A stretch of DNA of 64,000 nt from Salipiger bermudensis HTCC2601 (lineage in GTDB: Bacteria; Pseudomonadota; Alphaproteobacteria; Rhodobacterales; Rhodobacteraceae): assembly GCF_000153725.1 (NCBI RefSeq), contig NZ_DS022276.1:1516515-1580514 (forward strand), written 5' to 3'. The notes beneath the pieces are model-generated. The model ran no database searches, was not told the DNA's origin, and saw only the letters and a list, made by a program, of their open reading frames with translations. This document shows positions 50,859 through 58,985 of the stretch, piece by piece (the stretch's first letter is position 1; the number at the start of each line of letters is the position of its first letter). Both the position numbers and the translations under genes were made by a program.

Positions 50859-51515
50859 ATGGATGCCGCCACGCTGAGACGGGCGCTTCGCAGGGTCCGC
50901 TTTCCCGAAGGGCTGGGATGGGCCGTGCGAGAGGCGACCGGTGATCCCGATGCGCTCTTCGCCGAGGAGCGCGTCGCCGTCTCGAAGGCGATCCCCGCGC
51001 GTATCGCCGAATTCGCCGGTGGCCGCAGGGCTGCGCGCGCAGCCATGGCGCAGCTCGGCCTGCCGCCCTGCGCCATTCCCGCCCGGCCCGACCGCGCCCC
51101 GCACTGGCCCGAGGGCGTTCTCGGCAGCATCAGCCATGCGGGCCCGGTCTGCCTTGCGGTGGTCGGGCGACGCGCCGACTGGGAGATGATTGGCATCGAT
51201 CTCGAACCCGACCGCCCGATGGCGGCCGAGCTTGTTCCCGAGATCGCAGCGCCCGACGAGTTGGCGGCGCTGGCGCCGCTGCCGCGGACACTGGCCGCGA
51301 CCCGGATCTTCAGCGCCAAGGAGGCCGCCTACAAGGCGCAGTACCCGGTGACGAGGGCGCTGTTCGGCTTCGACGCGATGCAGGCGAATCTGCAAATTGG
51401 GCGCATGAATATGGCGAAAAATGTCGGGCTCGGGCGCGGAGCTGTGCTGCCAATGTGGCAGCTTCTGGTCGCGAACCACGTCATTTCACTCTGCCTAAGC
51501 GCGAAAATAGGCTAA
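50859..51515 (+). CDS. 4'-phosphopantetheinyl transferase, EntD/Sfp superfamily
   Basis: A 218-residue PPTase that would load the phosphopantetheine arm onto the ACP and PCP of the neighbouring synthases. Motifs: HWPEGVLGSISHAG, the metal-binding IGIDLEPDRPM (GxDxE) and FSAKEAAYKAQYP (F-S-x-K-E-x3-Y-K). All catalytic residues are present. It starts 4 bp after the NRPS stop (GAGGCG precedes the ATG at 50859) and ends the operon, so the locus supplies its own activating enzyme. The EntD subfamily fits better than Sfp. Confidence 0.95.
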   Translation: MDAATLRRALRRVRFPEGLGWAVREATGDPDALFAEERVAVSKAIPARIAEFAGGRRAARAAMAQLGLPPCAIPARPDRAPHWPEGVLGSISHAGPVCLAVVGRRADWEMIGIDLEPDRPMAAELVPEIAAPDELAALAPLPRTLAATRIFSAKEAAYKAQYPVTRALFGFDAMQANLQIGRMNMAKNVGLGRGAVLPMWQLLVANHVISLCLSAKIG

Positions 51516-51601
51516 TACCCCCGATAATGAGGCAAGAATAAGGCCGTGTTTCGCAAATCGGACACGAATTGTTTCCCATTCGTCGTCGTTTGAACGTGGC
51601 T

Positions 51602-51617
51602 AAATTTGGGCAAATTT
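51602..51617. promoter_or_regulatory. Palindrome AAATTTG-GG-CAAATTT upstream of the Wzz-like gene
   Basis: Perfect 7-2-7 inverted repeat in an AT-rich 220-bp gap, 119 bp before the Wzz-like start and about 100 bp after the PPTase stop. AT-rich islands with a palindrome are typical operator or promoter regions in this genome; no second copy seen. Confidence 0.5.
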
Positions 51618-51735
51618 GTTAGTTTGTGTCTCGAAAGCGGCGTGACCCCGACGCGTTTTGGCCCCAGTTGGGTCGGTCGGAGCAGGCGCTTTTTCCGAAC
51701 GTAGGGTGGGGGCCAGACGTTGCCGGAGTAACGAG

Positions 51736-53061
51736 ATGAACCAGTTCCAGTCGATCGGTGAGGTGCTGTCCGCACTGAAACGCCGTGCCCTGCTGATTTT
51801 ACTAGTGACCGTACTTGGTAGTGCCGCCTCCGTCTGGCTCGCCCTGAACCAAATCAAGGTCTACGAAGCCACCGCCGTGGTGCAGATCGAGGAGGGCCAG
51901 ATGCCCGACTCGCTCGCCGGGGCGTCTGCCCAGAACCAGGATGGGTCGCGTCGGGTGCGCCTGATCGAACAGCGCCTCATGTCGCGCGACAATCTTCTCG
52001 CCCTCATGGAAGAGCACGGCCTGTTTGACGGTGATACCGGTATGTCCGTGGGCCAGCGCCTGTTCCGGATGCGCGAGGCGGTCTCGATCCAGGAGATCCG
52101 GACCAACTCCAACAGCTTTGCCGCGCAGCAGGAGATGCCCTCTGGCCTGCGCATCAGCGTGGTCCTGCCCGATCCGCAGAAGGCGGCGGATGTCGCCAAC
52201 GAGATGATGTATCAGGTCATCAACCAGTCGCGCGACCGCAGCCTCAGCAGCGCCCGCGACACGCTGGCCTTCTTCGAAAGCGAGGAGGCCCGTGTCGAGA
52301 CCGAGATCGAGGCGATGGAAGCGAAGATCGCCACCTTCAAGCGCGAAAATGCCGAGGCCCTGCCGAGCGGCACCGGCGCGCTGCGCAGCCAACTCACCAC
52401 GCTCGAAGACAGTCAGCTGGCTTTGGCGCGCGACATCGTCGAGATGGAAGGCAATTCCACCCGTCAGCGCGAGGAGGTCCTGGCGCGCCAGCTTGGCCTG
52501 ATGCGCGAGCAGCAGAGCCTGATCGAACAGCGCATCAGCGAGATCGAGGAAACCTTGCTGCAGGCCCCCGAGGTTGAGCGCGAGCTCTCTGCGCTCGAAC
52601 GCGATCTCGAACGGCTGAAGGATCAGTACAGCGTCATCACCCGCCGCAAGGCCGATGCCGAGATGGGCCAGATGCTCGAGGATCGCCAGCAGACGGACCG
52701 GTTCGAAGTGCTTGAAACCGCGCTTGTGCCCGAGTTCTCGGCCTCCAGCGGACGCAAGAAGATCGTCCTGGCCGGGGTCGTGGCCAGCGTCCTTGCCGGT
52801 GTCGTGATCGCGTTCGTGGCGGAGCTGCTGAACCCGGCGATCCGGAGCGCGGCGCAGATGGAGCGCGTCCTCGGCCTGCAGCCGGTGGTGTCGATCCCGG
52901 TGGTCGAGGCGCGGCGCGACCGCCGCAGCCGGCAGCTGCGGTCGGTCACCGCGGTGGGGCTGCTGGCGGCTCTGATGCTGGGGCTCTACCGGTTGTTCAC
53001 CGACATCCTGCCGTGGCAGGGGCTTCTGGACAGGTTTCTGCCACGCATGGCCCGGTCCTGA
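51736..53061 (+). CDS. Wzz/GumC-like chain-length determinant protein
   Basis: A 441-residue inner-membrane protein. TM1 is at about residues 18-37 (LLILLVTVLGSAASVWLALN), followed by the Wzz-type strand VYEATAVVQIEEGQ, a long coiled-coil periplasmic region (about 180-340, many Glu/Arg heptads), and TM2 (IVLAGVVASVLAGVVIAFVA) before a short cytoplasmic part; a third hydrophobic segment lies near the end (VGLLAALMLGLYRLF). It lacks a kinase domain; the P-loop kinase convergent to it is the expected partner (Wzc split in two, as in CapA/CapB). The start is the ATG at 51736 with CGGAG upstream. Confidence 0.9.
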   Translation: MNQFQSIGEVLSALKRRALLILLVTVLGSAASVWLALNQIKVYEATAVVQIEEGQMPDSLAGASAQNQDGSRRVRLIEQRLMSRDNLLALMEEHGLFDGDTGMSVGQRLFRMREAVSIQEIRTNSNSFAAQQEMPSGLRISVVLPDPQKAADVANEMMYQVINQSRDRSLSSARDTLAFFESEEARVETEIEAMEAKIATFKRENAEALPSGTGALRSQLTTLEDSQLALARDIVEMEGNSTRQREEVLARQLGLMREQQSLIEQRISEIEETLLQAPEVERELSALERDLERLKDQYSVITRRKADAEMGQMLEDRQQTDRFEVLETALVPEFSASSGRKKIVLAGVVASVLAGVVIAFVAELLNPAIRSAAQMERVLGLQPVVSIPVVEARRDRRSRQLRSVTAVGLLAALMLGLYRLFTDILPWQGLLDRFLPRMARS

Positions 53062-53103
53062 GCGTCGCAGGGGCCGGGCCGGCGCCGGCCCCGAAGCGAC
53101 GCT
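53061..53103. terminator. Nested hairpin between convergent Wzz-like and kinase genes
   Basis: Outer stem AGCGTCGC/GCGACGCT (8 bp) and inner stem GGGGCCGG/CCGGCCCC (8 bp) with a 7-nt loop, beginning at the last base of the Wzz-like stop codon. Very stable. No T-run, but the position between convergent genes suggests transcript 3' ends for both. Confidence 0.6.
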
Positions 53104-53150
53104 GAGACAAAGCTGCCGCGCGCAGCTCCCGCCAGACGATCAGCAGGTTT

Positions 53151-54287
53151 TCAGTAGGTATACTGCCGGATCTTGCTGCCTTCGGCCTTGTTGAGCACGG
53201 TGCCGAGCAGGGGCACGTCGTCGCCGAGCCGGCGCTGGGTCTCGCGGATCTCTTTCTCGGTGGTGATCCCGCCGCCGATCACGAGGATCACCCCGTCGAA
53301 CTGGCCGCGGAAGGCCATCACGTCATCGTAGTAGAGCGCCGGCGGCAGGTCGAAGAGCATCACGTCAGGCGCGAACTCGTCCTCGATGTGGCGCAGCGCG
53401 GTACGGCTCTGCGGCGATTGCAGCAGCTCCGAGGCGTAGGGCTCGACGGTGCCGTTGAAGCCGAAGGCGATGTTGCGGCCGGCGTGGATCTCGTTTTCGC
53501 CCATACGGATCAGGTGATCTTCCGGCGGCACGAGGCCGCGCAGGACATCGCCCATGGAGCCGGGGTTCTTCACCCCCAGAACCTTATGCAGCGACGGGCG
53601 GCGCAGATCGCAATCGATGAGCATCGTGCGGCAGTTCTGCTGTCGCGAGAGGCTGATGGCGAGGTTGGCCGCGGTAAAGGTCTTGCCGCAATCCTTCGTT
53701 GGCGAGGTGATCGCCACGCGCGTCCACCCGCGTTCGGCCAGCGCCTGCAGCAGCCGCGTGCGCAGCACGTCGAAGGCGGCGTGGGCCGGGTCCTGACGCT
53801 CGGCGGTGATGATGCGGTGACGCTCGAGATGACGCGGATTGACGGTGAATTCCTGCAGCCGATGCCAAAGCGGCGTCGGCTTGCGGGCCGGGCTGCGGGG
53901 CGCCTGTGCCGGCGCGGTCTCGGCCTCGACCGGGGCTGATGCGGTCGCCGGCGCGGTGACTTTGTCGCCGTCATGCACGCGCAGCCGCTTGCGGATCTCC
54001 TCGCGCTTGGCGGTGGTCTGGCGCCGCGCCTCTTCGCGGGCCTCGGCCTCGCGCTGTTCCTGCAGGCGCGCCTCCTCGGCGGCACGCTGGCGGGCCTGTT
54101 CCTCGGCGCTGCGCCGGGCGGCCTCCTCGGCTGCGTGCGCCGTCTCCTCGGCCAGGGCGGCCTTGTCCTCGGCACGGCGGCGCTCGAGGCGCCGGTCGCG
54201 GGATTCAAGGGGCTCGATCGGCGGTTCTTCGGGGCCGTCATCGATGGGATTGCGGTTCCTGCGACGGAACTTGCGTCTTTCAACCAT
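53151..54287 (-). CDS. CpsD/CapB-like P-loop tyrosine kinase (BY-kinase type)
   Basis: A 378-residue protein. The first 110 residues are a charged, Arg/Glu/Ala-rich coiled coil. The ATPase follows: Walker A variant SPTKDCGKTFTAANLA (about 198-213), Walker A' MLIDCDLRRPSLH, and Walker B VMLFDLPP. The C-terminus ends RQYTY, a short tyrosine-containing tail compared with the clusters in typical BY-kinases. It likely regulates chain length through the Wzz-like protein. The start at 54287 is preferred over 54293 because GGAGG is 7 nt upstream rather than 1. Convergent with the Wzz-like gene, an unusual orientation for partners. Confidence 0.87.
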   Translation of the reverse strand: MVERRKFRRRNRNPIDDGPEEPPIEPLESRDRRLERRRAEDKAALAEETAHAAEEAARRSAEEQARQRAAEEARLQEQREAEAREEARRQTTAKREEIRKRLRVHDGDKVTAPATASAPVEAETAPAQAPRSPARKPTPLWHRLQEFTVNPRHLERHRIITAERQDPAHAAFDVLRTRLLQALAERGWTRVAITSPTKDCGKTFTAANLAISLSRQQNCRTMLIDCDLRRPSLHKVLGVKNPGSMGDVLRGLVPPEDHLIRMGENEIHAGRNIAFGFNGTVEPYASELLQSPQSRTALRHIEDEFAPDVMLFDLPPALYYDDVMAFRGQFDGVILVIGGGITTEKEIRETQRRLGDDVPLLGTVLNKAEGSKIRQYTY

Positions 54288-54505
54288 GGTCATGCCTCCG
54301 CACCTCGCAGATCACGCGGCGACCCATAGACTACCAGAACCTTGTATACCTGCATAAACCAGCCCGTTTGCCGGCGCGCCAGTCCACAGTCGTCCCGACC
54401 AGGGATTCGGCGCGCGTTAACCCTGACTCAGAGTAAACCAGAAGAATTTGACCAGAATGAGGACGGCCCCGTGACACTGCCGTCCCCAAGACAGGAGGTG
54501 CCCGC

Positions 54506-55264
54506 TCAGAGGCGGTCGAACTCCGATTCGCCCCAGTACCCGGCGCGGCGCATCGCAAGCGACCGGCGATAGCCCATCGTTCCGATCACCGTGACCGCGA
54601 ACACGCCCAGCGAGACGCTGGCGACGAGGGTGGACATGAACTTGCCGCCGATCCCGTAGGCGATGCCCTCGAGAAGGTCGATCGAGACGCTGCCCATGGC
54701 GATGAAGTGAAGCGCGCAGACGCCGGCGACCATGCCGAGCCCCTTGCGAAGCTGGCTGCGCATGTCGTCGCCCTCCTGCAGCATGGCGAGCACGAATCCC
54801 GCGATGCCGGCGGCGATGCCGATCAGCAGGGTCATCGGGTTGTAGATCGCGAGGCAGTTCTCCAGCGCCGACATACCGGTCAGGTGCATGGCGGCGACGC
54901 CAAGCCCAGCCACCACGCCAAGTCCGACGCGCTTGTGCTCGCTCTCCACGAACAGGCTTGCCGCAACCGGGAGGCCGACCAGCACGACGCCGACAAGGAT
55001 CGAGATCGCCGTCAGCGACATGTCGTAGGTCAGCGCCGCATCGGGACGGTAGCCGATCATGGCGACGAAATGCGTGGTCCAGACGCCGACCCCGGCGACC
55101 AGCGCCACCCAGACCGCCACGACGCAGCGCTGGTTGAGGGTGGCGTAGTCGCTGTTGCGCATCAGGAGCACGAGCATCCCCGCGGTGATCACGCAAACGC
55201 CGGCCGCGGCGGCGATGAAGTTGCTTTGGGTCTCGAGGATGCCCTGCAGTAGTGTACCTAACAC
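54506..55264 (-). CDS. MHYT domain membrane sensor
   Basis: A 252-residue integral membrane protein with seven predicted segments and three MHYT-type motifs: WTTHFVAMIGY, AAMHLTGMSAL and CALHFIAMGSVS, i.e. the Met/His/Tyr pattern thought to bind copper and sense O2, CO or NO. There is no fused GGDEF/EAL or kinase domain; the C-terminus is short, so it must signal through another protein or act alone. The start is GTG at 55264 with GGAGC upstream. It stands alone. Confidence 0.9.
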   Translation of the reverse strand: MLGTLLQGILETQSNFIAAAAGVCVITAGMLVLLMRNSDYATLNQRCVVAVWVALVAGVGVWTTHFVAMIGYRPDAALTYDMSLTAISILVGVVLVGLPVAASLFVESEHKRVGLGVVAGLGVAAMHLTGMSALENCLAIYNPMTLLIGIAAGIAGFVLAMLQEGDDMRSQLRKGLGMVAGVCALHFIAMGSVSIDLLEGIAYGIGGKFMSTLVASVSLGVFAVTVIGTMGYRRSLAMRRAGYWGESEFDRL

Positions 55265-55627
55265 GGTGGATTGCTCCGATGGTCGATTCTCAGTCTAAGT
55301 TGAGTTTGAGATCAACCTATCGATGCGGCGCAAAAGTGGCCGAGGAATGATGCTTTAATGTCAGGCTGTTAGTCCGTCTCACATTGAGATGACGGCGCCG
55401 CGTTCCGGGTGGGTGCAAGCTGCTGCCGAGACTGGATAATTGATCGTGTGCAAACAGTGCGTTGCGGTGGAAATCGCGCGGCGAAATCGGCCGAGACTTG
55501 GCAGCGGGTTTCTGGCTGAGGCGCAGTGAGCGGGCGGCGCGGGGCTGTCGGCATGAGACTCAGAAACCCGCCGCGACAGACAGGCATGGTCGTCGCCGCG
55601 CCCGGCGAATCGGGCGCGGCGGAAGGT
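55265..55627. other. Intergenic region with inverted repeats
   Basis: About 360 bp. It holds GTTGA-N8-TCAAC near 55300 just upstream of the MHYT gene, an 11-bp inverted repeat GCGGGTTTCTG (55504-55514) / CAGAAACCCGC (55561-55571), and the GC hairpin at 55594-55621. No gene seen. Confidence 0.5.
55594..55621 (-). terminator. GC hairpin after the metallo-hydrolase gene
   Basis: CGCCGCGCCCG pairs with CGGGCGCGGCG around a 6-nt loop, 11 bp, 7 bp after the stop of the metallo-hydrolase. No T-run follows on the minus strand. Confidence 0.5.
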
Positions 55628-56554
55628 TCAGAGCATCAGCTGGTAGCTGTGCGGCACGTATTGGAAGCCGTCGTCACGGGTCTCGGCATAGCCCAGGGCC
55701 GGGAACGGCATATGGTAGCCGATGAACGGGATCTTGTCGGCGGCCAGCATGTCGAGGGTCTTGCGGCGGGTCTGCGCGGCGGCTTCCTTGTCGGTGTCGA
55801 AGCTCACCTCCCAGTCGGGATGGGCCAGCGAGAACACGTAGTGATTGGCCAGATCGGCGATCAGCATCAGCTGCTTGCCGCCGCTCTCGAGCATGTAGCT
55901 CATGTGGCCCGGCGTATGGCCCGGGGTCATCACCGAGGTGATGCCCGAGGCGACGCTCTCGCCGTTGCCGATAAAGCTGAACTGCTCGGCCAGAGGCTCC
56001 ACCTTGTTGGTGAAGGTGTCGTTGGCGACGCCGGACCAGTGATCGTACTCGGCCTGCCCGGTGACGTGCTGGGCATTGGCGAAGGTCGGGCCGTCGCCGC
56101 CCGTCAGGCCGCCGACGTGATCGCCATGCATGTGGGTGATCACCACGTGGCTGACATCGCCGGGCGCGTAGCCCGCCGCCTCGACCGCGGCGATAATACC
56201 GTCGGGGTTGAGGCCGGTGTCGAACAGGATCAGCTCGTTGCCGGTGTTGACCAGCGTGGGCGTGAAGAAGAACTGCGCCTTGTCGGTGGGAATGTTCGCG
56301 GCCTCGGCGGCCTCGGCGAATTCCTCGTCCGAGGCGTTCAGGCCGAAGATCGAATGCGGATCCTCGCGGGTGGCGGTGCCGGCCATCAGCGCGGTGACCT
56401 CGAAGTCGCCGAGCATGATGCGGTTCACCTTTGGCACCATCGCGCCTTGCTTGGCGGCCTGCGCCCGCAGCGGCGCGGCACCGGCCGCGACGAAGGGCAT
56501 GGCAACGGCACCGGCGAGGGCGGTGCGGCGGCTGAATGTCGTCTGTTCCGTCAT
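55628..56554 (-). CDS. Tat-exported MBL-fold metallo-hydrolase
   Basis: A 308-residue periplasmic hydrolase. The N-terminus is a twin-arginine signal (FSRRTALAGAVAMPFVAAG). The metallo-beta-lactamase fold has THMHGDHVGG (HxHxDH), a second-metal histidine in TPGHTPGHMSY and the bridging Asp in LIADLANHY, then GYHMPFPALGY with the last His. All metal ligands are present. Substrate unknown. The start is the ATG at 56554 with AGGAGGGAG upstream; longer readings are antisense to the neighbours. Divergent from the small ORF/DUF6976 pair. Confidence 0.92.
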   Translation of the reverse strand: MTEQTTFSRRTALAGAVAMPFVAAGAAPLRAQAAKQGAMVPKVNRIMLGDFEVTALMAGTATREDPHSIFGLNASDEEFAEAAEAANIPTDKAQFFFTPTLVNTGNELILFDTGLNPDGIIAAVEAAGYAPGDVSHVVITHMHGDHVGGLTGGDGPTFANAQHVTGQAEYDHWSGVANDTFTNKVEPLAEQFSFIGNGESVASGITSVMTPGHTPGHMSYMLESGGKQLMLIADLANHYVFSLAHPDWEVSFDTDKEAAAQTRRKTLDMLAADKIPFIGYHMPFPALGYAETRDDGFQYVPHSYQLML

Positions 56555-56677
56555 GTAGGTGACTCCCTCCTGTTGGTGTGCGGAAGGTAGATCGCGCGGG
56601 GCGGCTTGCCAGATCCGGCTTTGCAGCTTGTTAACGCGCCACGGGATAGGGAGCGGCACCCCAAGACGGAGATGCCG

Positions 56678-56887
56678 ATGATTCCCGACACGACCAACCC
56701 CTGCTGGCGCCGCGTTCTCACCTCCGAGAGCGACCTGTCCGGCGCCGTGCTCGCCACCAAGCTGCTGGTCACGCGGCTCCGGCGCGAGGTCAAGGCACGC
56801 CCCGGAGCGCTCGGCCCCAAGATCGCCGAGCTGCGCGACTATTTCGAGAAAAATACCTTTGCGGCGAAGGACATCGCCCTCTTCTGA
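56678..56887 (+). CDS. Small protein upstream of the DUF6976 gene
   Basis: A 69-residue ORF (MIPDTTNPCWRRVLTSESDL ... YFEKNTFAAKDIALF). The ATG at 56678 has GGAG 6 nt upstream and is preferred over the ATG at 56672. It ends 11 bp before the DUF6976 start, so they form an operon. It looks soluble, helical and basic in the middle; I do not recognise a family. Coupling to DUF6976 suggests a common task. Confidence 0.65.
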   Translation: MIPDTTNPCWRRVLTSESDLSGAVLATKLLVTRLRREVKARPGALGPKIAELRDYFEKNTFAAKDIALF

Positions 56888-56898
56888 AAGGACTGGCC

Positions 56899-57897
56899 AT
56901 GAAGAATGCAATGATGAGCGTGGCCGAGGCCGCGGCCCTGATCGAGGCCGGCAAGGTGCTGGTTGTCGCCGGATCGGAGGCGGCGCTGTCGCAGCTGCCC
57001 AAGGGGTGCTGGATCGGTGGCACCTCGGTCTATTTCATGACCGATACCGGCGGCCGGGTGGATCGCGATAACCTCTTCGTGACCGAGATCGAGGCCGCCG
57101 AAGACGCGCGCCCGGTGCTCTATGCCGGCGAGGATCTCCCGAGCCTGACGATGAACCGCTTCGACAACGGCCTGTCGGTGATCCTGATCCCGGCCTTCAG
57201 CAACGCTCATGAAGAGTTCGCCATTCACGGCAGCAGCTACTCGGGTGTGTTCGACCAGCCGCTCATGGGCTGGGTCACCGGCGTGCATCTCGACGATCTC
57301 GAGTCCGCCAAGCCCAAGGTGTTCGACGGGGCGCGCGGCATGGCTTTCGACGAGGGCGCGATGGTGCTGCACGTGAAACTGCGCGCCGATCGGGTCGCGG
57401 ATATCGACATCCTGAACCTCTTCGAGCCCGATCAGACCGCCGACGAGATCAGTTTTGCAGGCACCGGGTTCACGGCGCAGACCGCGCTGGTCAATGGCGA
57501 AGAGGTCGACTTCGCAAGCTACCTTGCAGAGAAGGGCGTGGATACGCGCTGCCCGCTGGTGGCGAATTTCGCCGGCGCGATGATCAACGTCTCGTTCCAG
57601 TCGGTCGAGCCGGGCAAGCCGGTCAGCTTCTATGCGCCGGTGATCGAGGGCGTGAGCTATCGCGTCGCGCAGCTGCCGGGGGATTATGCCTCCGAATTCG
57701 TCGCTCGGGCGCAGGGCGAGGGCAGCCGCGAGCTGTCGTGCAACTGCATCCTCAACTACCTCTACGGAGAGCTCGAGTCGAAGACCACGGGCAGCTTCAC
57801 GGGCCCCGCCACCTTCGGCGAGATCGCCTACATGCTGCTGAACCAGACCATGGTCCGGCTGAACATTCAGGCGGCAGAGGCCGCTGCGGTGGCATGA
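56899..57897 (+). CDS. DUF6976-like protein
   Basis: A 332-residue soluble protein. It begins SVAEAAALIEAGKVLVVAGS and has PKGCWIGGTSVYFMTDTGG, a pattern I associate with DUF6976; the rest is mixed alpha/beta (ILIPAFSNAHEEFAIHG, GPATFGEIAYMLLNQTMVRL). Several cysteines (for example LSCNCILNYLYGE) could bind metal or a cofactor. No reaction is known to me. It follows the 69-residue gene by 11 bp with AAGGA upstream, and is convergent with the PfkB-type gene. Confidence 0.7.
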   Translation: MKNAMMSVAEAAALIEAGKVLVVAGSEAALSQLPKGCWIGGTSVYFMTDTGGRVDRDNLFVTEIEAAEDARPVLYAGEDLPSLTMNRFDNGLSVILIPAFSNAHEEFAIHGSSYSGVFDQPLMGWVTGVHLDDLESAKPKVFDGARGMAFDEGAMVLHVKLRADRVADIDILNLFEPDQTADEISFAGTGFTAQTALVNGEEVDFASYLAEKGVDTRCPLVANFAGAMINVSFQSVEPGKPVSFYAPVIEGVSYRVAQLPGDYASEFVARAQGEGSRELSCNCILNYLYGELESKTTGSFTGPATFGEIAYMLLNQTMVRLNIQAAEAAAVA

Positions 57898-57908
57898 ACG
57901 CAAGGTCT

Positions 57909-57927
57909 CCGGCACGCGTCGTGCCGG
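57909..57927. terminator. Hairpin between convergent DUF6976 and PfkB-type genes
   Basis: CCGGCACG-CGT-CGTGCCGG: 8 pairs with a 3-nt loop, 12 bp after the DUF6976 stop and 5 bp from the end of the convergent gene. No T-run; terminator by position. Confidence 0.55.
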
Positions 57928-57931
57928 GGCC

Positions 57932-58885
57932 TCATTCCTCGATCAGGCTGGCGCCGCATTGCGGCAGGTAGCCCATGACCATCTCGTGGGTGCAGAGCGC
58001 TGTCGCCGGCGTGGTGACGGTCGCGCTCGCGGCTGCCGCCCCAAGCGCCAGCGAGTCCGGGCCGCTCATCCCGGCGGCGAGGCCATAGGCGAAGGCGCCG
58101 ACAAAGCTGTCGCCCGCGCCGACGGCCGACACGACCGAGACATTGGCGGCGCTCACCTGCACCAGCCCGTCCGGCCCGGCCATCACCGAGCCATCCGCGC
58201 CGCGCGCCACGATGACCCGCTCGGCGGCGCCCCGCGCCACCAGTTCGGCGGCGAATTGCGCCGACTCGAGCCGCGTCACAAGTGGCCGCCCTGCAAGACC
58301 CTCGGCCTCCTCGGTGTCCATGCGCAGCACCGCGGGGGCCGGGTTGGTGCCCTTGGCGAGATATTCCAGCGCCGGGCCCGAGGTGTCGACGATCAGCAGC
58401 GCCTTGCGCGGCTCCAACTCGGCGCAGAGCTGGGTCGCGAAGGCGGCCGAGACGCCGGGTGGCTGGCTGCCGCTCAGCACCACGATGCCGCCCTCGGGCA
58501 CCGATGCGGCAATCGCCTCGAGCGCCTCGGTCACCTGCTCCTCGGACCAGAGCGGGCCGGGCATGACAAAGCGGTATTGCTGGCCGGTCTCGCGATCGTG
58601 CACGGCCATGCTTTCCCGGGTGTCGCCCGGGGCCTGCATCCGCACCAGCGGGATGCCCTGATCGGCCATCGCCGCCTCGAGCCGCATGCCGGTGGGGCCG
58701 GCCAGCGCCACGAAGGCGCGGGCCTGACCGCCAAGGGCCGCCACGACGCGCGCGACGTTGATGCCACCGCCACCGGGATCCACGGTGAAGGGATCGCAGC
58801 GCAGCTTCGGCCCCGCGACGACGCGGTCCGCGGTCGTCGTCAGGTCAAGCGCGGGGTTCAGCGTGACGGTCAGAATATCGTTCAT
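57932..58885 (-). CDS. PfkB-family sugar kinase, 1-phosphofructokinase-like
   Basis: A 317-residue ribokinase-fold kinase. TVTLNPALDLT and the glycine-rich DPGGGGINVARVVAALGG belong to the phosphofructokinase/tagatose-kinase branch, and SAVGAGDSFVGAFAYG carries the catalytic Asp and anion hole. It phosphorylates a sugar phosphate (fructose-1-phosphate or fructose-6-phosphate; substrate not decided by sequence). No PTS genes adjoin it. Divergent from gltX by 100 bp. Confidence 0.9.
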   Translation of the reverse strand: MNDILTVTLNPALDLTTTADRVVAGPKLRCDPFTVDPGGGGINVARVVAALGGQARAFVALAGPTGMRLEAAMADQGIPLVRMQAPGDTRESMAVHDRETGQQYRFVMPGPLWSEEQVTEALEAIAASVPEGGIVVLSGSQPPGVSAAFATQLCAELEPRKALLIVDTSGPALEYLAKGTNPAPAVLRMDTEEAEGLAGRPLVTRLESAQFAAELVARGAAERVIVARGADGSVMAGPDGLVQVSAANVSVVSAVGAGDSFVGAFAYGLAAGMSGPDSLALGAAAASATVTTPATALCTHEMVMGYLPQCGASLIEE

Positions 58886-58985
58886 GGCGGAACCATGTCA
58901 CTCAACCACCGGTTCGCCAAGAGCCTCGAACTGGACAAATGAGCGCGCTTGTGGGAAGTGCCGTCCGCGTAAGCAGGAGCCTCCC

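Noticed and set aside
46058-51319. Minus-strand ORF of 1753 codons opposite the NRPS gene
   Set aside because: Same reason: antisense to a megasynthase with intact motifs; composition is that of a shadow frame.
55296-55314. TTGA...TCAA as an FNR box before the MHYT gene
   Set aside because: The half-sites are separated by 8 rather than 6 bp (counting TTGA/TCAA), so it does not fit the FNR consensus.
56644-56650. Single GGATAGG arm near the MBL/DUF6976 divergent promoter
   Set aside because: The matching left arm is absent at the 4-bp spacing, so it is not counted as a sixth dyad.
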